Positions 1 to 10,528 of a DNA stretch of 64,000 bases are shown piece by piece. Location: assembly GCF_003473485.1 (NCBI RefSeq), contig NC_053042.1, positions 19,984,501 to 20,048,500 on the forward strand, in the 5' to 3' direction. Position numbers and translations under genes: made by a program. Each line of letters opens with the position of its first letter. Position 1 is the first letter of the stretch. Under the pieces are notes generated by a model. That model saw only the letters and a list, made by a program, of their open reading frames with translations, did no database searches and was not told where the DNA came from. This DNA is from Medicago truncatula. Its lineage: Eukaryota; Streptophyta; Magnoliopsida; Fabales; Fabaceae.

Positions 1-884
1 ACCAATATCACCAAAATCAAAATCAGGAAGCTCACTAGGTTCATTGTCATCAAAACCATGAACTTGAATATCCTCAAAGTCACCTAAGTCACCAAATTCT
101 TCAAAATCTGATCCAAAATCATCAATGTTAAATCGATCTAAATCAAATCCCAAACCAAGATTGGGGTCAGTGCCAATTGAATTCTCAGCAGCAACTAGCT
201 CAGGCAAGTTAAAAACACTCAGATTTGGAATTTTTAGCTCTTGAGGTTGACAAGTCAGCATTTCACTCGCTTCATCAACAAGAGTGGCTGCATTGTTTGA
301 TGGAACATCAACTTTCTCAATCGAATTGGATGCTAAGGTATCCAACTCAAGAACGGAAGAAGGCGATGTTTGTAAGAACAAGCTCTCATAGTCTTTAGTA
401 GTTAAACATGTCTCTGACACTAAAGCATTAGAAGCATCAGCATTTGCAGAAGAGTTCTTGTTCAATGTTGCAACTTGAGGGGTTGCGAAAGAACCCTTGC
501 AGCAGCCCATGCTCCCCATTTCCTCATATGAACGCCTCAATATTTGGACGAAGACTGTCTCCTTGTTTTTGGAGAATTTATTATTGAAACAACTTTCTTC
601 TTGGTTTGACGTTGTGTTGAAAGACATGTCTTTCTCCTTGTTACAGTATTCGGCTACTGAGAGAAATTGTTTTGAGAAGCCAAAGAAACTGTAGATACAT
701 GAGGAAGGAGAGTGACCTCAACGAAGCTTATTTTTTTCGTTGTTCTTGCATGTTGTGATTCATCTTCAGATGAATCAGTTGCCTCTGGATCATTATAAAC
801 AACTTGCAATTTCCTTGTGATCAATTTGGATTGTTTCAAAGGGTTAGGCCTTGGTCCAGCTCTAGATTTTCTAGAACCCCGCAT
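1..884 (-). pseudogene. ERF118/CRF-like AP2/ERF transcription factor, broken, runs off window
   Basis: Reading leftward from the ATG at 882-884, the first 76 codons give a basic N-terminus and a block containing YNDPEATDSSEDE, resembling the CRF-type motif of group VI/VI-L ERF factors. A TAG stops this frame at 654-656. The same frame continues to a recognisable start of the AP2 DNA-binding domain near 545-480 (KY, then TGA, then GV..RKWG.WAAAR). The TGA sits where the family has Arg (CGA to TGA is one change). The rest of the AP2 domain, about 40 residues, is missing. A different frame, open from an ATG at 627 to the window edge, encodes an acidic C-terminus (LPELVAAENS, FDLDRFNIDDFGSDFEEFGD, SELPDFDFGD) like the activation region of these factors. 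Two stops, a frame change and an internal deletion make this a pseudogene. Known: intact relatives are nuclear, ethylene/cytokinin-linked regulators. Confidence 0.8.
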
Positions 885-3800
885 GGTGGATTAATTATTT
901 TTTTTTAGTTTAAGAAAAACCCCTTCAGAATCCCCAAAAAAGTTTGTATAAAATGGAAATTTAGATATTAAAAAAAATGAACCAAACACAAAAATGTTGA
1001 CAAAATCTCAATTAAGATCCCCTCTCAAGAACAAAATGAGAATTGAAAATCTTTGTATATGAAATCCTCCAAAACACACAACTCGGCTACAAGTCCTGAA
1101 AAATTATAAAAACATCATTAAACCCAGAATCCATAAATCAATAAGCAAAATTATAATAAAAAATTAATATTAAAAGACATAATAATGATAATAATATATG
1201 ATATTGAAGAAATTATTATGGTAACCGATGAATGAAAAAATAAAGGGAAAAATCGATTTAAAAACCCTTTTTACCTCGATCTCATTGAAATTGCTGGAAT
1301 CATAAAAAAAATGCTCTTAATGACGAAGAGCAAATAGAGAGCGGAGTAGAAAACAAAAAGAGTCGGTAAAAGTGAAGGAATGGAGAAATTCTAGAGGTTC
1401 CTCAACAGAACCTGAATCGGTGATTTCAGAATAAATTGAGAAAACATAAATTCATTGTTCGTCTTCTTTTAGAGACCTAATCTCTCGAAAGAAAAATAAA
1501 AGCTTCAACCATTTCTCTTCTCTTTAAACCAAAGAAAAAGAGTATCAAATGGTGAGTGACACACTAACATCGAACAAAAGATAACACAAATCTATGATCA
1601 AGATTTTATATTTCAATCTTTCAAAAAAAAATGATTTTATGTTCTTTAATAGCCAAATAAAAAACGTAAATCTGTTAATTTTTTTATCGATCTGAAATTT
1701 TGTAGTTGTGACATGGGATGAAACAAAATCAATAAAATATAACAACAACAAAGAAATAACCGACATCAATACAACAGACACCATCGATTAAAACACATAC
1801 ACAGATCTCAGCGCAAACACCAATAGATGCGAACCAAGACCATGATTTTTTGCTATTATTAAATTAATAATGTTACAAAGACTTAATATCAATAAAGTAG
1901 TATTTTAATGAAATTGAGTTTTTAATGGAAAAATAAAACACACAATAAGCACAAAGAGTTAGAGAGAAAAAGGATTGAAACTTGACAATTCAGAGTGAAG
2001 TGGAAATTTTACCCTTTTGTTTGGTATGCTCATGGAGGCGAAAGAGACTTTTATATTTTTGCCTCTATATTTCTCTCTCTCATGTCACTGTCTATCTTTT
2101 TATATGTTGGCAATGTTTCTCACACCCTTATTGGCTACTTGCCTCTACTCATACTTTATTATATACTACTACTCCCTCCATCGGTTTTCCAATTTTTAAT
2201 GGTTGGTCAAATAATAACCGCAATTTAAGGAATTTTTTTAATAGGTAAAACATAAAATATTATCGTTCACACTATTCATTAAATTTAAACATATTAGTAA
2301 CTTCTCTTTTTATTTTTATTTTTGTGAAAGAACTTCTGAATTTTAATTTATATACTAATAAGAAAATCCATGTCCCTTGAATTTACCATTTTGCCCATAT
2401 AAGGGGTAATTCGGTAATCTATTAATTGGTTGAGTTTTTTTTAACAATAGCGTATGAATTTCCATTTTTGCCCCTAACCAATTTTTTTTAATTATTTTCT
2501 AATTTTTATTTTTTTAATAACTTTTAATTATTTTTCAATTTTTATATTTTTAACTATTTTTCAATTTTTTCCTCCCAAATTCAAATGCTTCTACATTGCC
2601 GCTGTGGGAGACTAAGGTATCGTTTGACCCGACTTTTTTCAAACTTCTCTACATTTTTAAGGAGAAGTTAGGCCAAACACAATATCAATTAAGTACTTAC
2701 TAAAAAAAGAACTTTTTTTGAACTCATAAAATTAAATGGAATGAGCTTTGACCCGAAGTTGTTGAATGTTACTTTAAAAAACTACTTCTCAACAATTTAT
2801 TTCACAAACACCTCTTTTCAACTCACGCTGGAAACATTTTCTTTATTTTTTAATATTATATTTCAATATGTTTTTTTTCTTCCATTTAACTTTTTTTTTT
2901 CAACCGTTCCATTTAATTTTTTAAGGAGGTTTCATTTAATTTTATCTTTTTTTCAAAGAAATTTTATTATCTTTTTATCACTTATATATTTAATTTCATT
3001 ATTTTTTAATCATCACAACCTCACAAATATTTTTATTCACGCTGTCATTTAATGATTCCAAATATTTTTATTTTTTTTCTTCAACCTTGCAAATATACAC
3101 ACACACATTAGTGTTTAGAGTAGTACAACCTCACATATTGTAGATGTCTTTTCTTCAAAAAATGTCTAGATGCCTAAAAAAATTATATATATAGAGCATA
3201 TTAAATTAGATGAGTGTTAAGACTAAATTGGCTTTTTCCATTTCCCTTATCCCGTTCTCTCTCTATTGCAATAAGTGTTAAGTCACTTATTGCATAAGCC
3301 ATAAGTGACTGCTCTTTTTACCTCTTCTATGTATTGTTCTTCCTTGATTTTTCTCTTTATAGAAAGGATCTCTTCAACGTTCTTATGTCCATTTCTTTCC
3401 TCTCCCTCAATTTAGGTTCAATAGAAAGAAAACATAATAAGATTTTGTCAAAGAAAAGAAAGATTATGATAGCTTTGGGAGAGAAATTCCAATTAGTTAG
3501 AGTTCATAGAAGACTAAAAAATAATCACAAGCTGATTTCGTTAAGAGTGAAATTATAGTTTAGTTATACTATTGTTCAAATCCAACTTAAATTAACCCTT
3601 TTTAAAAAATTTAATCAATTGATAAGAAACGGGTCACGAAAATGGAAAATAGAAAGAAAAAAAAAACATTCAATTGGGGTATGTATGATTTAGGTGGCCA
3701 TAGAAATCTTCTAACAAAAGCAGTAAGCATCGTCATCGCCAGCTAAAAGGTTCTGTATAAGTTGCATTGAGAAGCGTGTGCAGAGGAAAGATGAAAAGCT

Positions 3801-3940
3801 GTGTTTTTTGTTTTAATTGACTGCATAGCTATTGATGAAGTAACATGATTAGTTTAGATCCAATGGTTATTATTAAGTCCTCTCACCTCTCATAATAACC
3901 ACTCCTCTCATTTGAAATGGCCTATATATATATACATATA
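885..3940. other. Non-genic AT-rich DNA
   Basis: The first few hundred bases would be the promoter/5' UTR side of the ERF-like pseudogene. Around 2170-2200 there is a one-sided fragment starting ACTCCCTCC, like one end of a Stowaway MITE, but I found no matching right end. Around 2610-2720 is a fragment resembling dispersed legume repeats (TCGTTTGACCC...). Short open frames here are low-complexity and I do not support them as genes. Confidence 0.6.
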
Positions 3941-4783
3941 GAGGATGTTTCTAATGAGAATGACTTAATTATATGAGAATGGTGAGAACACTTATCAACC
4001 TTTAGATTAAAAATAAATGGTCCAGATTACAAAAACTTACATGTGTCTCACCTATTCTATCATTTCTCATCAATTCATTCCTTTGTTCATTTCCCCAGCA
4101 ACGCTATTATCTCTCCACCCACAACCATTCATGTTGATATAACTCTTCACACAATTTACATGGATAGCAAGATCCAAATGGTTTTTTTTTAATTGACCGT
4201 AAACCTGAAATAATTCTCTCTTTCTTAATCTTTTTCAATTGACAATAAACCATAAACAGTACTTTTCCTTATCATATAGCAGAGTTTCTAACTTTCTATC
4301 GGTGAGGAATTGATTCCTTGTCATAAGCAAATTTTTTTACCAAATTAAAATACAGATCTGGTGAATTACACTATTAGGTGAAACTAGATCCTCAAATGGG
4401 TTGAAATCAATCAAGAGAGAGATCGTGAAGAACAAAGATTAAAAAACACAGACATCTTGAAATTGGATTTGGAATGATTTGTTTTATGGGGTTTCCGACC
4501 ACACATGTGTGGTGGAATGTAGCGACGGCGGACTTGGCGCCGGGGAAGATTGGGTCGCCGAAAAATATCATTGATGGTGAAGAGATGAAGAAACAGCAGC
4601 TTTAGAAGAAGAAGGAAGAAGAAGCGTTAACGAGAATGAAAGGACATAAATAATTGAGTGAGATTTAGCATATGATTGGCACATGTCCACGTTTTGATCT
4701 CAGCCCTTCGTTTAAAATCTAAAGGTTGATAAGTGTTCTCACCATTCTCATATAATTAAGTTATTCTCATTAGATACATCCTC
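3941..4783. mobile_element. Long-TIR DNA transposon, non-autonomous (MULE-like?)
   Basis: The two ends are inverted copies of each other over about 70 bp (GAGGATGTTTCTAATGAGAA at the left; the right end reads the reverse complement with only a few mismatches). The flanks are ATACATATA and ATATATATA, close to a 9-bp target duplication, which together with the long TIRs suggests a Mutator-like element. The AT-repeat flanks make that uncertain. No transposase is visible. The centre (about 4480-4640) is GC-richer than its surroundings and looks like captured gene sequence, though I could not identify a source. Confidence 0.75.
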
Positions 4784-5354
4784 ATATATATATATATATT
4801 ATTAGGCATAGAGATAAGTGAGACATCAAGGTGAGTCTGAAGGACAGATACCGCCATATTATGTTGCCTACTCGTAGAATATTATTTTTGGTTATACTCA
4901 TAGCTATATAGGGGACCAAAACCCTCCAAAATTAAGAAAAGAAACAAAAAAATTGGCCCGAAAAGAGAAGGTGTTGCTCAACCGTCCTTAGAACTGTAGG
5001 AACTGAGTTTACTTAGATTTTTCTTCTGCTTCTTCGTCAAATAAGGTGTAAAGGGGACGTTAGCATCTTTACCTTGAATATGGTATTTGCTAACAAATCA
5101 ATTTCCTTATGAAGTTATGGATCAATATGCATAGCTACCTCTATTTGTGCAGCCATAGTACGTTGAATTAGTTCAACATCCTTTGTCAAAGGAAGCGGAT
5201 CTCTAGCCAAAGTGAGAACTAGCTACTGCAATTCAACCACCTACCCATTTGCAATCTGCTCTAAAACCGTGGTATTCAATGGTGACTGTGACTGATGCCT
5301 AACTATCTCATTAGTGACGTTGTGCAACGACATGTGAAATGAAGTATGAAACTT
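4784..5354. other. Non-genic DNA before the LINE remnant
   Basis: No supportable open frame on either strand. The stretch ends where LINE reverse-transcriptase similarity begins. Confidence 0.5.
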
Positions 5355-5458
5355 TTCTCGGCCTCCCTGTGGGGGGTGACTGTCGTCGGTTGAATTTTTG
5401 GGACCTAGTTGTCAATCGTATTAAATCTCGTTTGTCGAGTTGGAAGAGTAAATATTAA

Positions 5459-5755
5459 ATCCTCTTTGGCACACCTTATGCCGAAGGGATAAGCTGTTGG
5501 TTTTAATATATTATTTGTTAAAAAAAAAATAAAAAGAATACTTCATTGTGCCACTTTTATAGGCTGTTTCCTAAAATATAACTATAAATATCTACTTGAT
5601 CTAGTCTAATTAGTTGGATGCACGTGTAATTTTTGTTACACGTGGATACATAAAAATTGTTTCATGGAGTAGTACTAATTGCATAATTGGCAATTTATTA
5701 TCTTCCATATTTGATGCACTAGTAATAATGAAGAATATTTTCATTCTGGATTTAA
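5459..5755 (+). repeat. Direct repeat copy A (LINE tail plus flank)
   Basis: Begins ATCCTCTTTGGCACACCTTA (LINE 3' end) and continues through the A-rich tail into non-LINE DNA ending CATTCTGGATTTAA. It is nearly identical to copy B at 6807-7089, with a few substitutions and small indels (for example an extra ATAACTATAA-type insertion in A). Confidence 0.9.
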
Positions 5756-5767
5756 TATCCACAATGG

Positions 5768-6682
5768 AGGGGGTTGCAGGCTGGTGGCAGGGAGGGGTCG
5801 GTGTGGTGGAGGGAGATAGTTAATATCCACAATGGTGTTGGTTCAGCGGTGGGTACTTGGTTTCCTGATAATTTATGTTTAAAAGTCAGAAACGGATCAA
5901 GTTTTAATTTGGTTTGATAGGTGGGTAGGTGAGGTCCCTCTTCAAGTTCGTTTTTGTCGCTTGTTTGATTTATTACAAAATACATTATTGATGGTGGCGC
6001 AAATCTTTGATTTGGGGTGGGTATAGAAGGGGAGGCATGGAAGTGGAGAAGGAAGTTACGGGCGTGGGAGGAGGAAATGTTAGTGGAGTGTAGGTTGTTA
6101 TTATTGATTGTTGTGCTGCAGGTTAATGTTGATGATGTCTGGTCTTGGATACCTGATCCAGCAGTAGGCTATACAATTAGAGGGGCTTATCGCATGCTTA
6201 CAGGTGGGACGACTTCCATTCCTACTACTCTGGTGGTACCTGCGTCCCTCCTTTGGAGGAAAGATGTTCCTCTAAAGGTCTCTATTTTTTGGTTGCCGCC
6301 TTTTTCAGAACAGATTGCATACGAAGGTTAATTTATTTCGAAGGGGGGTTATTCAACAAGACGCTCTACTATGTCTACCGAATGTGGGGTGATCGAGTCA
6401 GATGTCCACTTATTCTTGTCTTGCAGCGTTTTTGGGCCGGTTTGGCAGCTTGTTCGGCGTTGGTTGGGTGTTCATTCAGCAGACCCCTTAACCATTGTCG
6501 ACCACTATCTTCAGTTTGGTACTTCCTCATGTCTTGCAAAATCACGGTGTTCTTTTATGTATCTAATCTGGTATGCAAATTCTTGGGTCATTTGGAAGGA
6601 AAGGAATTCTATAATTTTCCATGCAAAAGAGAGCACACCTTATCAGCTCTTAGAAAACATCAAGCTTCTTTCTTTTTGGTGA
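5768..6682 (+). pseudogene. LINE ORF2 C-terminal part with zf-RVT domain, frameshifted
   Basis: Across several frames this reads as the linker after the reverse transcriptase (WWREIVNIHNGVGSAVGTWF; GEAWKWRRKLRAWEEEM) followed by the zf-RVT domain: VDDVWSWIPDPAVGYTIRGAY at about 6128-6190, WRKDVPLKVSIF at about 6256-6290, and ESDVHLFLSCSVFGPVWQLV at about 6395-6455, ending ANSWVIWKERNSIIF. This order is standard for plant LINE ORF2. The zf-RVT region is split between at least two frames, with a shift near 6290-6370, so no functional protein can be made. Confidence 0.85.
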
Positions 6683-6806
6683 TATAAAGCACAATTTTTT
6701 GTTTATCATTATAATTTTAATAATGATTGGTGTCAGAACCCATTTTTATGCTTGGGTGCTGGCTAACTGTTTTTTCTTCTGTTTGAGACTCATGTAATTA
6801 TTGGCT

Positions 6807-7089
6807 ATCCTCTTTGGCACACCTTATGCTGAAGGGATAGGCCGTTGGTTTTAATATATTATTTGTTAAAAAAAATAAAAAAAATACTTCATTGTGCCAC
6901 TTTTATAGGCTGTTTCCTAAAATATCTACTTGATCTAGTCTAATTAGTTGGATGCACGTGTAATTTTTGTTACACGTGGATACATAAAAATTGTTTGATG
7001 GAGTAGTACTAATTGCATAATTGGCAATTTATTATCTTCCATATTTGATGCACTAGTAATAATGAAGAATATTTTCATTCTGGATTTAA
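6807..7089 (+). repeat. Direct repeat copy B (LINE tail plus flank)
   Basis: Second copy of the block at 5459-5755. Because both copies include the same non-LINE flank after the A-rich tail, the duplication happened after LINE insertion. Confidence 0.9.
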
Positions 7090-7270
7090 CTCCCACAAGT
7101 GACTCATGTCCTTGAACATTCCAATCATTGGCACACGCACTACATGTCACACTGACTCAAATGACTTCACATTGACTCAGCAGTATTTCTATTTCATCAT
7201 TCCAATTTTTTTTGCATATAAATTCCCCTGAAATTTTGGTACATTTCCATTTCCATTTCAATTTCTGAAC

Positions 7271-7278
7271 TATAAAAC
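7271..7278 (+). promoter_or_regulatory. Candidate TATA box of the CCCH zinc-finger gene
   Basis: TATAAAAC lies just upstream of a pyrimidine-rich leader (about 7300-7433) typical of a plant 5' UTR. The position is inferred from spacing only. Confidence 0.5.
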
Positions 7279-7433
7279 ATTACTCTCTTGCTCTCATGTT
7301 TCATCACTACTATCGTCCGAGATTTAAACCTAACCCTTCTCTCTTTCACATCTCATTGTTTCATACACTTCTTACTCCGATCATAGTTCTTTCGGTTTTC
7401 TAAGACGATCGTTATCTTCTACACCGGTTACCG

Positions 7434-8465
7434 GTAACAATCACTCATACTTTGATCATTTTTTTGTCTTAATTCTGTTGATGAATGATGATGATTCCTC
7501 ATGAGTTGTTTGTGCTATATTGTGATTTATTTTTATTTTGTTGAATAATTTTATTTTATATCAATGTTTCTGTTGTATAGCATTATAATATTTGCTTGTC
7601 AAAACGCATACGTAACAAGACATAACATTACACATTATAAAACTCAATTCTTGTCGTGTCCCTGATATTTGTTTTGTACAGTCCTATGAGCAGTTGATAG
7701 TTTCTAAATCAATATGATCAGTTTATAGTTTCGAAATCAAATAAAGTACAAAAAAAAATTGTTCAGACTTTTGCTTTTTTAGAAAATCAAACACACCCCG
7801 ATAGTTATATTTTATGGATAATGTCAATTTTCTATCATGTGCTGCATTGTTTATGAGAAGTTCACAGATATGTTTAAAAGGTGTATACAAATCATGTAAT
7901 GTAATTTTTTTGATTCAAATAATACGGTACAGTTATTTCGTCATGTTTTGTGATTTTGTCTTACTAATTTAAGGAGCTTTTTATTTGTCTGTATAATTTG
8001 TTTGGTTAATACTTTGATTCGTGTATTTATTGAATAATTTGGTATTAATGTTTCTGTTATAGCATGATAGTATATAGTTTGCTTGTGGAAATTCAGGGTT
8101 AATTTTTTCTAGCATATTTTTGGCTCCATTTTTTGTTGAGAACTTATAAAATGTGTATAAATGTATATAATAAATCATGTACTATTTTGATGAATTGCTC
8201 GAAAAATCTGTTATTAATCATTATACTCTAAAAGCGGTAACTTCTAAAAATCCTTGAATACACATTGGTCGTGAAATCTCATTTTTCAAAGGCTTAGATG
8301 AAGAAGTTCCTATGATTTTTTGTGCGTAATTTAAAATTGTGTGAAAGTGCATAAGATAAAAAGTAGGAGTGCGAAGATAAATACATACAGTGTCACATTC
8401 GATTTGAGTATTTTGATTGATGTTCTAATAGTATAGCTGATTCATTTATGGTTGTTTGTGTCCAG
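7434..8465 (+). other. Inferred 5' UTR intron of the CCCH zinc-finger gene
   Basis: A candidate donor (CCG|GTAACA) at 7434 and an acceptor (TTTGTGTCCAG) ending at 8465 would join a non-coding leader exon to the coding exon. The interval is T-rich with no supported coding sequence. Leader introns are common in this gene family. cDNA would confirm the junction. Confidence 0.5.
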
Positions 8466-8495
8466 TTAACTGTAGAAGTTTCAACTTTCAAGGAT

Positions 8496-10268
8496 ATGGA
8501 AACACTAGCTGTTAATATTAAAGACTCTTTTCCAAGTTTACTGGTACTTGCTTCTCACAATGACTCTGAAGGTTTTAAGCTTCTTTTAGAAAAAGAAGGA
8601 GCTGCTTCAATTAACGAGGCGGGGATTTGGTACGGTCGACAAACTGGTTCTACGGAGATTGTTCTTGAGCACAAAACTCCTTTGATGGTTGCTGCCACTT
8701 ATGGTAGTATTGATGTTATGAAGGTTATACTCTTGTATCCAGATGTTGATGTGAATTTCACTTGCGTGGCGAACAAAAGTACTGCCCTTCACTATGCTGC
8801 TTCTGGTGGGTCTGCTAATGTTGTTGATGCTGTGAGGATTCTTATATCCGCGGGTGCAAATGTTAGTTGTGTCAATAGCAATGGAAATCGTCCTGTTGAT
8901 CTCATTGTTGTTCCTCCTAATATGCAAAGCTTGAAAGTAATTCTTGAGAAACTTCTTTTGGATAATGCTTCTGATAATATATCTGTTGGTGATTTCTCTA
9001 TTTCAGCGTCTGTTGATTCTTCTAGTTCTGGTTTTCTTGAAAATGGAATGTCTTTGCCATACCCTCCTTCAGTGTCACCACCTTCTCCTGTGGTGGATTC
9101 GAAATTTACCGAGAATAAACAGTATCCAGTTGATCCATCATTTCCTGGTATAAAAAACAGCATGTATGCAAGCGATGAATTTCGGATGTTTTCTTTCAAG
9201 GTCCTTCGTTGTTCCCGTTCACAATCTCATGATTGGACTGAGTGTCCATATGTGCATCCCGGAGAGAAGGCTCGGAGGAGAGACCTTAGGAGGTTCTCTT
9301 ACAGCTGCATGGCTTGCCCTGAATTCAGGAAAGGGGCTTGTAGGCATGGAGATAAGTGTGAATATGCTCATGGGATATTCGAGTGCTGGCTACACCCAGA
9401 TCAGTATCGAACACGACTCTGTAAAGATAGGCCCCGTTGTAATAAAAAGGTGTGTTTTTTCGCACACGATGAAAAGGAATTGAGGCCACTGCCTTCGTTA
9501 ACTGGATCTGGCGTTCCTTCACCACGTTCATCTGCATCTGCTTTTAATGCGATGGAATTGGCTGCTGCAATGAATCTTTTGGTCGGTTCACCCCCGTCAG
9601 TCTCTTCCTTCCATCCATCTAATTTTTCCCAGCCTATGCCCCCTTCTGGAAATGGCATCTCATTCCAAAGTGCTGCTTGGGCACAGCAAAATGTTCTAGG
9701 AAGCAATTTTCAATCTAATCGGTTGGGATCTTCTCTCCGTGCTTGCAACACTCTGCCTGAAGACTTCAATGTACTGAGCTATTTAGATGGGCAGCAGAAC
9801 CTTATGAAAGACTTGAGTTGTTTCTCACAGCCCGGTCCTAGTTCTTGTCGGTCAAAGGCACTAACTCCATCAAATCTTGAAGACCTCTTTTCTGCGGAAA
9901 TTTTGTCATCTCCTAGGTATTCTGACCCAGCAATGGCTTCTGTTTTTTCCCCTTCACATAAATCAGCTGCTACGAATGAGCTTAAACAACTTCAACATAT
10001 GTTATCGCCTTCAAATATTAATATGCTGTCTCCCAAGAATGATGAGCATCGTCTTTTACAAGCTTCATTTAGTGTCCCTTCATGCGGTAGCATGTCACCT
10101 AGAAGGCTTGAACAAATCTCCCCACTGAGCCCTCAAATGTCTGCACTTCCTCATCGCGAGAAACAGCAGCAACAACTGCAGAGTGTTAGCTCTAGGGAAC
10201 TTGGTTACAAAATCCCTTCCTCAGTTGTTGGATCACCTACGGACCCATGGTCTTATTTGGGACGGTAA
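8496..10268 (+). CDS. Ankyrin-repeat CCCH tandem zinc finger protein (C3H30/TZF7-9-like), C-terminally truncated
   Basis: The protein is about 590 aa. I chose the ATG at 8496 because an upstream in-frame ATG at 8448 lies before a good splice acceptor at 8465. Order: an N-terminal [20 protein letters not shown] segment, ankyrin repeats ([35 protein letters not shown]), a [20 protein letters not shown] linker, then the plant tandem zinc finger. The fingers look intact: C-x5-H-x4-C-x3-H ([16 protein letters not shown]), C-x7-C-x5-C-x3-H ([19 protein letters not shown]) and C-x5-C-x4-C-x3-H ([16 protein letters not shown]). A Ser/Pro/Gln-rich tail includes [14 protein letters not shown], a family hallmark. 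Known: relatives (OXS2, TZF7-9) bind RNA/DNA and act in stress responses, shuttling between cytoplasm and nucleus. The frame ends about 85 codons early compared with relatives (see 10247-10528). Confidence 0.9.
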   Translation: METLAVNIKDSFPSLLVLASHNDSEGFKLLLEKEGAASINEAGIWYGRQTGSTEIVLEHKTPLMVAATYGSIDVMKVILLYPDVDVNFTCVANKSTALHYAASGGSANVVDAVRILISAGANVSCVNSNGNRPVDLIVVPPNMQSLKVILEKLLLDNASDNISVGDFSISASVDSSSSGFLENGMSLPYPPSVSPPSPVVDSKFTENKQYPVDPSFPGIKNSMYASDEFRMFSFKVLRCSRSQSHDWTECPYVHPGEKARRRDLRRFSYSCMACPEFRKGACRHGDKCEYAHGIFECWLHPDQYRTRLCKDRPRCNKKVCFFAHDEKELRPLPSLTGSGVPSPRSSASAFNAMELAAAMNLLVGSPPSVSSFHPSNFSQPMPPSGNGISFQSAAWAQQNVLGSNFQSNRLGSSLRACNTLPEDFNVLSYLDGQQNLMKDLSCFSQPGPSSCRSKALTPSNLEDLFSAEILSSPRYSDPAMASVFSPSHKSAATNELKQLQHMLSPSNINMLSPKNDEHRLLQASFSVPSCGSMSPRRLEQISPLSPQMSALPHREKQQQQLQSVSSRELGYKIPSSVVGSPTDPWSYLGR

Positions 10269-10528
10269 ATGGAGACGAACTAAGTCGCCAGATGCACAAT
10301 GCATTCTCATTTGAACATAAAATCATTGGGAATGAAGAGCCTAATCTATCATGGGCCAAAGTCCTACTGAAGGTTTCCTCACCTGAGATGGTTACAGAGA
10401 AGTTTGCATCTTCTGGCCCTGTCACATCTTCTGGTAGATTGAATTCCAATTCGCAAATTTAATCTATTGACCGTTCGGTTTCAGGAGCTTCGCTTGAGCA
10501 AATGAAACTGGATCAACTTGTAGTTTAA
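10247..10528 (+). pseudogene. Out-of-frame lost C-terminus of the CCCH zinc-finger gene
   Basis: Downstream of the TAA at 10266-10268, a second frame shows the C-terminus expected for this family: [19 protein letters not shown], then EEPNLSWAKVLLKVSSPEM, and after a second stop (TAA 10460-10462) SGASLEQMKLDQLVV, ending at TAA 10526-10528. So one frame change (near 10250-10265) and one nonsense codon separate the current stop from the ancestral one. The first lesion could also be a sequencing or assembly error; two independent lesions make that less likely. Confidence 0.8.

Larger units (their letters stand above)
5355..6870 (+). mobile_element. Rearranged LINE (non-LTR retrotransposon) remnant
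   Basis: Two pieces of plant LINE ORF2 lie here in the same orientation. Piece one (5355-5450) encodes the C-terminal side of the reverse transcriptase (GLPVGGDCRRLNFWDLVVNR, then IKSRLSSWKSK), which jumps directly to a LINE 3' tail (5459-5530, ending in an A-rich run). Piece two (about 5768-6690) resumes further along ORF2 and runs through the zinc-binding C-terminus to a second copy of the 3' tail (6807-6870). Frame changes and stops show it is dead. The order (RT, tail, flank, ORF2 interior, tail, flank) points to a tandem duplication followed by deletion of the first copy's interior, not to a single simple insertion. Confidence 0.8.

Noticed and set aside
8607..9706. Minus-strand open frames opposite the CCCH zinc-finger gene
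   Set aside because: Antisense shadows of a long coding exon.
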